Source of the DNA: CALOCN01 sp942491735
GTDB lineage: Bacteria; Eisenbacteria; RBG-16-71-46; JABDJR01
Reading direction: 5' to 3'
Assembly: GCA_942491735.1 (NCBI GenBank)
Contig: CALOCN010000001.1
Location: forward strand, 620,001 to 684,000
Length of the DNA: 64,000 nt
Both the position numbers and the translations under genes were made by a program. Below the pieces are notes generated by a model, which ran no database searches, was not told the origin of the DNA, and saw nothing but the letters and a program-made list of their open reading frames with translations. Positions 60,181-64,000 of the stretch are shown piece after piece (the stretch's first letter is position 1; every line of letters starts with the position of its first letter).

Positions 60181-61506
60181 ATGTTTGCTGAACGCCGAGA
60201 ACGTTTCATGGAGGGGATCGAGGACGCGGTGGCGATCTTTTTCGCCGCGCCCGAGAGGAACCGCTCCGCCGACACCGACTACAAGTATCGCCAGGACAGC
60301 TACTTCTGGTACCTGACCGGGTTCGAGGAACCCGGGTCGGTGGCGGTGCTGCTGCCCGAAGGAAACGACGCCCGTTTCGTCATGTTCGTACGGCCCCGGG
60401 ATCGCGAACGGGAGACCTGGGACGGGCGTCGGGCCGGTCCGGAAGGAGCCAAGGCGCGCTACGGGGCCGACGCCGCCTACACCATCGACGAGCTGGACGA
60501 CGTGTTGCCGCGACTCCTCGAGAACGTGGAGCAGGTGTTCTACGCCATGGACCGGTACCCGGAAGCGGATCGCAAGGTCCAGGATGCCCTGGCCGGAGTC
60601 CGGCGTCAGGTGCGACGCGGGGTACGCGCCCCCGACACGATCGTCAATCCCGGCCGGGTCCTGGACGAGATGCGGCTCATCAAGTCGCCACGGGAACTCG
60701 AGCTCATGCGGGAGGCGGCCCGGATCTCCTCGGAGGCCCACATCGAGGCCATGCGGGTCACCGCGGCCGGGGTTCACGAGTATGAGATCGAGGCGGCCAT
60801 CGAGTACCACTTCCGTCGTTCCGGCGCGACCGGCGCCGCCTACAACTCCATCGTGGGACGTGGGGACAACGCGACCATTCTGCATTACATCGAGAACCGG
60901 GATGCCTGCCGCGACGGGGACCTGCTTCTCATCGACGCGGGCTGCGAGTACCAGGGCTACGCCGCCGATATCACCCGGACTTTCCCGGTCTCCGGGACGT
61001 TCACCGGTCCCCAGAGGGACGTCTACGAGGTGGTCCTGGCGTCGCAGGAGGCGGCCATCGACGAAGTCCGCAAAGGCAAGGCGTTCAACGCGTATCACGA
61101 CGCCGCGGTGCGGGTTCTGGTCGCGGGGCTGGTGGATCTGGGGATCCTCAGCGGGGAGGTGGACGGGCTGATCGAGAAGGAGGCCTACACCCCCTACTAC
61201 ATGCACCGGACCGGCCACTGGCTGGGAATGGACGTGCATGACGTGGGGGCCTACCGGGACGCCGACGGTTGGCGTAAACTCAAGCCGGGTATGGTCCTGA
61301 CCGTGGAACCGGGGCTCTACTTCGCCCCGGATCTGGAAGAAGTGCCCAAGGCCTACCGGGGAATGGGGATTCGAATCGAGGACGACGTGGTAGTTACGGA
61401 GGGAGAGCCCGAGATTCTCACCGCGGCCACCCCCAAGACGGTGGCGGAAATCGAAGCGGTGATGGCTCGCAAGTCCGCCCCCTCCTTGGCCCAGGTCCAG
61501 TCCTAG
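60181..61506 (+). CDS. pepP: Xaa-Pro aminopeptidase (aminopeptidase P)
   Basis: A 441-residue M24B peptidase. The N-terminal AMP_N domain contains YKYRQDSYFWYLTGFEEPGS. The pita-bread catalytic domain shows the dinuclear metal ligands: Asp in LLLIDAGCEYQGYAADITRT (two Asp), His in HRTGHWLGMDVHD, Glu in TVEPGLY and Glu in GIRIEDDV. It removes N-terminal residues before proline in the cytosol. It follows the lyase gene by 40 bases. Confidence 0.93.
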   Translation: MFAERRERFMEGIEDAVAIFFAAPERNRSADTDYKYRQDSYFWYLTGFEEPGSVAVLLPEGNDARFVMFVRPRDRERETWDGRRAGPEGAKARYGADAAYTIDELDDVLPRLLENVEQVFYAMDRYPEADRKVQDALAGVRRQVRRGVRAPDTIVNPGRVLDEMRLIKSPRELELMREAARISSEAHIEAMRVTAAGVHEYEIEAAIEYHFRRSGATGAAYNSIVGRGDNATILHYIENRDACRDGDLLLIDAGCEYQGYAADITRTFPVSGTFTGPQRDVYEVVLASQEAAIDEVRKGKAFNAYHDAAVRVLVAGLVDLGILSGEVDGLIEKEAYTPYYMHRTGHWLGMDVHDVGAYRDADGWRKLKPGMVLTVEPGLYFAPDLEEVPKAYRGMGIRIEDDVVVTEGEPEILTAATPKTVAEIEAVMARKSAPSLAQVQS

Positions 61507-61510
61507 ATCA

Positions 61511-61527
61511 AGGCTGCGATACAGCCT
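61511..61527 (+). repeat. Small hairpin between pepP and the next gene
   Basis: AGGCTG (61511-61516) pairs with CAGCCT (61522-61527) around CGATA, directly after the pepP stop. It may be a weak terminator or an mRNA end. Confidence 0.35.
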
Positions 61528-61549
61528 CAGTAACAAAAGGAGTTCTAAG

Positions 61550-61984
61550 ATGCGGAGATTCTGGCTGTCGATGACGGTTGCGGCGCTGGCGATGAGCCTC
61601 GCGGCGATTGGATGTTCCTCCAGCGAGGACGGCGCCGAGACGGCGTCCAACCAGGCTGCCGATGCCAAGCCGGCTGCCGAAGCCAAGAAGGCCGTCGATG
61701 ACCACGCGGGTCACGACCACGCCGCCGGCGGCGCCGAAGTGGAGATGGCGTCCATGACCATGACCGGCACCATGGGTTGCGGCCACTGCAACTTCCAGAC
61801 CACCGACGGCTGCGCGGTGGCCTTCAAGACCTCGGACGGCGAGATCGTCCTCGTCGAGGGCGGTCCGGACCATGCCAAGCTGATGGAGGTCCGCATGGAC
61901 CAGCCCACCATCACCGTGGCCGGCCGGGTCACCACCCAGGACGGCCTCAAGATCATCCACGCGGACAGCTACGAGCTGAACTAG
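61550..61984 (+). CDS. His- and Cys-rich lipoprotein, possible metal binding
   Basis: A 144-residue lipoprotein (lipobox SLAAIGC-S) with AAAAGGAG before the ATG. After an Ala-rich linker comes DDHAGHDHAAGG, likely metal-binding, then a compact domain with TGTMGCGHCNFQTTDGCAVA and GEIVLVEGG, resembling small DUF6370-like domains with three Cys. It ends in an OB-like strand set (TITVAGRVTTQDGLKIIHAD). It is probably periplasmic and may bind copper or a similar metal (inference). A terminator follows. Confidence 0.75.
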   Translation: MRRFWLSMTVAALAMSLAAIGCSSSEDGAETASNQAADAKPAAEAKKAVDDHAGHDHAAGGAEVEMASMTMTGTMGCGHCNFQTTDGCAVAFKTSDGEIVLVEGGPDHAKLMEVRMDQPTITVAGRVTTQDGLKIIHADSYELN

Positions 61985-62005
61985 CCCCGCGTCGTCCGAC
62001 CGTTT

Positions 62006-62039
62006 CAGGGAGCCTCCGGCCAGTGTCGGGGGCTCCCTG
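62006..62039 (+). terminator. Terminator hairpin after the His-rich lipoprotein
   Basis: CAGGGAGCC (62006-62014) pairs perfectly with GGCTCCCTG (62031-62039) around 16 bases that allow further pairing (CCG/CGG). Only a short T-rich segment (ATTTCATCC) follows. Confidence 0.65.
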
Positions 62040-62062
62040 GCCATTTCATCCTCGGACACCGA

Positions 62063-63100
62063 ATGAACCCCTCCGTCTACAAGGTCCTCGTGTTGGGAAC
62101 CGGTTTTGGGCGACGCGTCCAGTTGCCGGTTTTTGCCGAACATCCCCGTTTCACGGTGGTGGGCGTGGCCAGCGGCCGAGCGGAACGAGCGAAGGAAACG
62201 GCCCGCGAGTTCGGCATCGCCCGGTATGACGGGGATTGGCGTCGTCTTCTCGAGGACGTTCCGGCCGACGTCGTGAGCGTGGTCACCCCGGTGGACCTCC
62301 ATCTGGAACCCGCCTTGGCCACCCTGGCTTCCGGGCGACACCTGCTCATCGAGAAACCCCTGGCCATGGACGCGGCGCAGGCGCAGCGGATTCTGGAGGC
62401 CGCCCGGGACGCGCGCGGGTGTGCGGCGGTCAACCATGAGTTCCGTTACCGCCCGGACGTCCAAACGCTGCATCGGGGACTGCGCAAGGGAACCTGGGGA
62501 GACGTGCGCGGGGTGGAGACCCGCAGTTTCTTCCGTGGCTGGGCGGATCCCGAGTCCCGCACCTGGGGATGGCTCAGTGAGCGATCCCGTGGGGGTGGCT
62601 TCCTCGGAGCGATCGGCTCCCACAATGTCGACTATGTGCGGTTTCTTACCGGGCGGGAGGTTCTCCATAGCGAGGGGGACGCCTGGACCCTGGTCCCCAC
62701 CCGCAGGGATTCCTCGGGTGAGCCGCGTCCGGTGACCGCGGACGACAGCGTTTCCATGCGTCTCACCCTGGACGGCGGTATCCGGGCCCGGATCGACATC
62801 TCGGGCGCGACCTGGTGGGACGAACAGACCATCCGCGTGTTCTGTGATCGGGCCACGGTGACCCTCGGCGATGGGGGAGCTCTCCGGGTCACTACCCCCG
62901 AGGAGACGCGCGAGATCGCCCCGGACCCGGAGGACGCCTGGAACGGACCCTACCCCGATGAACGACGGCCGCTCTTCCACCGCCTTCTCGATCGTTTCGC
63001 CCGCCGCTGCGACGGGGAACAGGTCGACGATCTGGCCACCCTCGAAGAGGGGGTGGGCGTCATGCGAATCCTGGACTCGGTACGCGGTGCCGGAGCGTGA
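62063..63100 (+). CDS. Gfo/Idh/MocA family oxidoreductase
   Basis: A 345-residue NAD(P)-dependent sugar or polyol dehydrogenase. The Rossmann motif is VLGTGFGRRVQLP and the family EKP motif is LIEKPLAMD (K catalytic). The C-terminal domain contains GGGFLGAIGSHNVDYVRFLT with the active-site His. The substrate is unknown; no sugar pathway genes adjoin it. The following membrane protein gene starts inside its stop (GTGA). Confidence 0.9.
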   Translation: MNPSVYKVLVLGTGFGRRVQLPVFAEHPRFTVVGVASGRAERAKETAREFGIARYDGDWRRLLEDVPADVVSVVTPVDLHLEPALATLASGRHLLIEKPLAMDAAQAQRILEAARDARGCAAVNHEFRYRPDVQTLHRGLRKGTWGDVRGVETRSFFRGWADPESRTWGWLSERSRGGGFLGAIGSHNVDYVRFLTGREVLHSEGDAWTLVPTRRDSSGEPRPVTADDSVSMRLTLDGGIRARIDISGATWWDEQTIRVFCDRATVTLGDGGALRVTTPEETREIAPDPEDAWNGPYPDERRPLFHRLLDRFARRCDGEQVDDLATLEEGVGVMRILDSVRGAGA

Positions 63101-63702
63101 GGGGGAATCCGGCAGCTCACGCGCTCCTGTTCCTGGTCGTCGGGCTCGTCCTGTTCTCGCCCTTGGCGCAAGCCCAATCCCTCCAGGAAGCGATGGAGGC
63201 GGCCGCCGACAGCTCCCAGGTGAAACGCCCTCAGGGCCCGCCGGGCGCTCCCTGGTGGGCAATCACCGGCGAACTGGTCCTGGGCACCGCCGCGTCCGCG
63301 GTATCCGGCTATGCGGTCGGCAAGTTATCCGAGTCCTGGTGTGACGACTGCGATGCCACGGAGCCCGGAGGAGATCTCTTCGGACTGATCATCGGGGTGC
63401 CGATCGGAGCAACCCTGGCGGTCTGGTTCATCGGACGCCTGGCGCCGCCCAGTGGCACGATCAAGGACACGGTGATCGGTGCGCTGATCGGGACCGCGGT
63501 CTTCGCCGGGTTCTCCAACATCCTCGAGGACGAGGGGCAAGCCGCACGCTGGACAGGAATCATCTTTCCCGCCGCCCTGGCCACGGTAGGGTGGAACAAG
63601 AGCCGCATGCAGCGGCGACCCCCCGTGAGCTTCCGCGCGGTTCCGGGTCCCAACGGCCCGGAGCTGGCGGTTCGGCTCACCCTGATCGAAATCGACCTCT
63701 AG
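63097..63702 (+). CDS. Exported or membrane protein of unknown function
   Basis: A 201-residue protein with a GTG start overlapping the previous stop and a signal peptide (LLFLVVGLVLFSPLAQA). Two or three further glycine-rich hydrophobic segments (ELVLGTAASAVSGYAVGKLS, GLIIGVPIGATLAVWFIGRL, GALIGTAVFAGFSNIL) suggest a small membrane or outer-membrane-associated protein. No family was recognised. Confidence 0.6.
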   Translation: MRGNPAAHALLFLVVGLVLFSPLAQAQSLQEAMEAAADSSQVKRPQGPPGAPWWAITGELVLGTAASAVSGYAVGKLSESWCDDCDATEPGGDLFGLIIGVPIGATLAVWFIGRLAPPSGTIKDTVIGALIGTAVFAGFSNILEDEGQAARWTGIIFPAALATVGWNKSRMQRRPPVSFRAVPGPNGPELAVRLTLIEIDL

Positions 63703-63705
63703 GGG

Positions 63706-64000
63706 CTAGTCGTCTACCCGCCGCTTGAGACGCTTCTGGACGGTCTCCAGATTCTGTTCCGGGTCCCACGGGTTGTAGCCGTCGCCGCCTCCGATGTCGA
63801 TCCAGCCGAGATTCGCATCCTTGATGTCATCCAGGAGCTCGGCCGCGTTCGTGGCACGGATGCCGCAAGCGGCCACCCGGGCCAGGCCGTCGACGGGGCG
63901 CGGAATCAGCTTGAGGCGATCCGGCGAATGGGCGGTGAGGGTGAAGTATCCGGCCACCACCACCGGGACCCGCTGGCAATCCGAGGTCTGGGACCAGGTC
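63706..64000 (-). CDS. Hypothetical protein, 5' end beyond the window
   Basis: The minus-strand frame ending at 63706 is open to the right edge (TSDCQRVPVVVAGYFTLTAH continues upstream of the GTG at 63963), so the true start is probably off-window. The visible part has ARVAACGIRATNAAELLDDI and GGGDGYNPWDPEQNLETVQK. No domain was recognised. It is convergent with the membrane protein gene (three bases apart). Confidence 0.5.
   Translation of the reverse strand, partial: TWSQTSDCQRVPVVVAGYFTLTAHSPDRLKLIPRPVDGLARVAACGIRATNAAELLDDIKDANLGWIDIGGGDGYNPWDPEQNLETVQKRLKRRVDD

Overview
This is a GC-rich bacterial chromosome segment with tightly packed genes, frequent ATGA/GTGA/TGATG start-stop overlaps and some TTG or GTG starts. 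No rRNA or tRNA gene was seen, so placement is inference. FlgD-like C-terminal sorting domains on secreted proteins, many TolB-type propellers and S9 peptidases, a YtxJ-like redoxin and a Sec-peroxiredoxin fit an uncultivated Gram-negative lineage of the FCB type (Eisenbacteria-, Gemmatimonadota- or Latescibacteria-like).

Positions 1-8000 look like an accessory block. They hold the N-terminal part of a tyrosine recombinase (minus strand, cut by the window edge), then visibly less GC-rich DNA. That DNA encodes a secreted clan GH-A glycosidase fused to a parallel beta-helix and sorting domain (split by a one-base frameshift at about 2605), a small secreted partner and a FnIII/beta-helix lipoprotein. 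The block ends in imperfect repeats that resemble recombinase sites.

Positions 8027-31200 are mostly housekeeping and accessory metabolism: a TolB-propeller/amidohydrolase fusion, a glycosyltransferase-lipoprotein-bacilliredoxin-thioesterase operon, a PLP enzyme of the cysteine synthase type, a decayed GNAT, EttA, two S9 peptidases, a BI-1 protein, an acyltransferase, Bcp and a BtpA-family protein. Positions 31200-36500 hold a Fic protein with operator-like palindromes behind lysS, a TAXI receptor, and an atypical Rho in which an RG-rich disordered region replaces the OB-fold RNA-binding domain.

The strongest hidden signal is at 37138-37581: a Bcp-type peroxiredoxin whose peroxidatic Cys codon is an in-frame TGA followed by a bacterial SECIS-like hairpin, so a selenoprotein. 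The second is about 1.2 kb (44000-45240) of non-coding but densely hairpinned sequence with several GNRA tetraloops and a perfect terminator, a candidate large structured RNA of unknown class.

Positions 45255-64000 carry an FG-GAP lipoprotein, a RimJ-like acetyltransferase, an ECF sigma factor overlapping a Ser/Thr kinase-TPR gene, secreted proteins, citrate synthase with an RmlC-type epimerase, a Rieske protein, a tandem TerB protein, an OmpA-like lipoprotein, an oversized aromatic amino-acid lyase (HAL type), aminopeptidase P, a His-rich lipoprotein, a Gfo/Idh/MocA oxidoreductase and a gene cut by the right edge.
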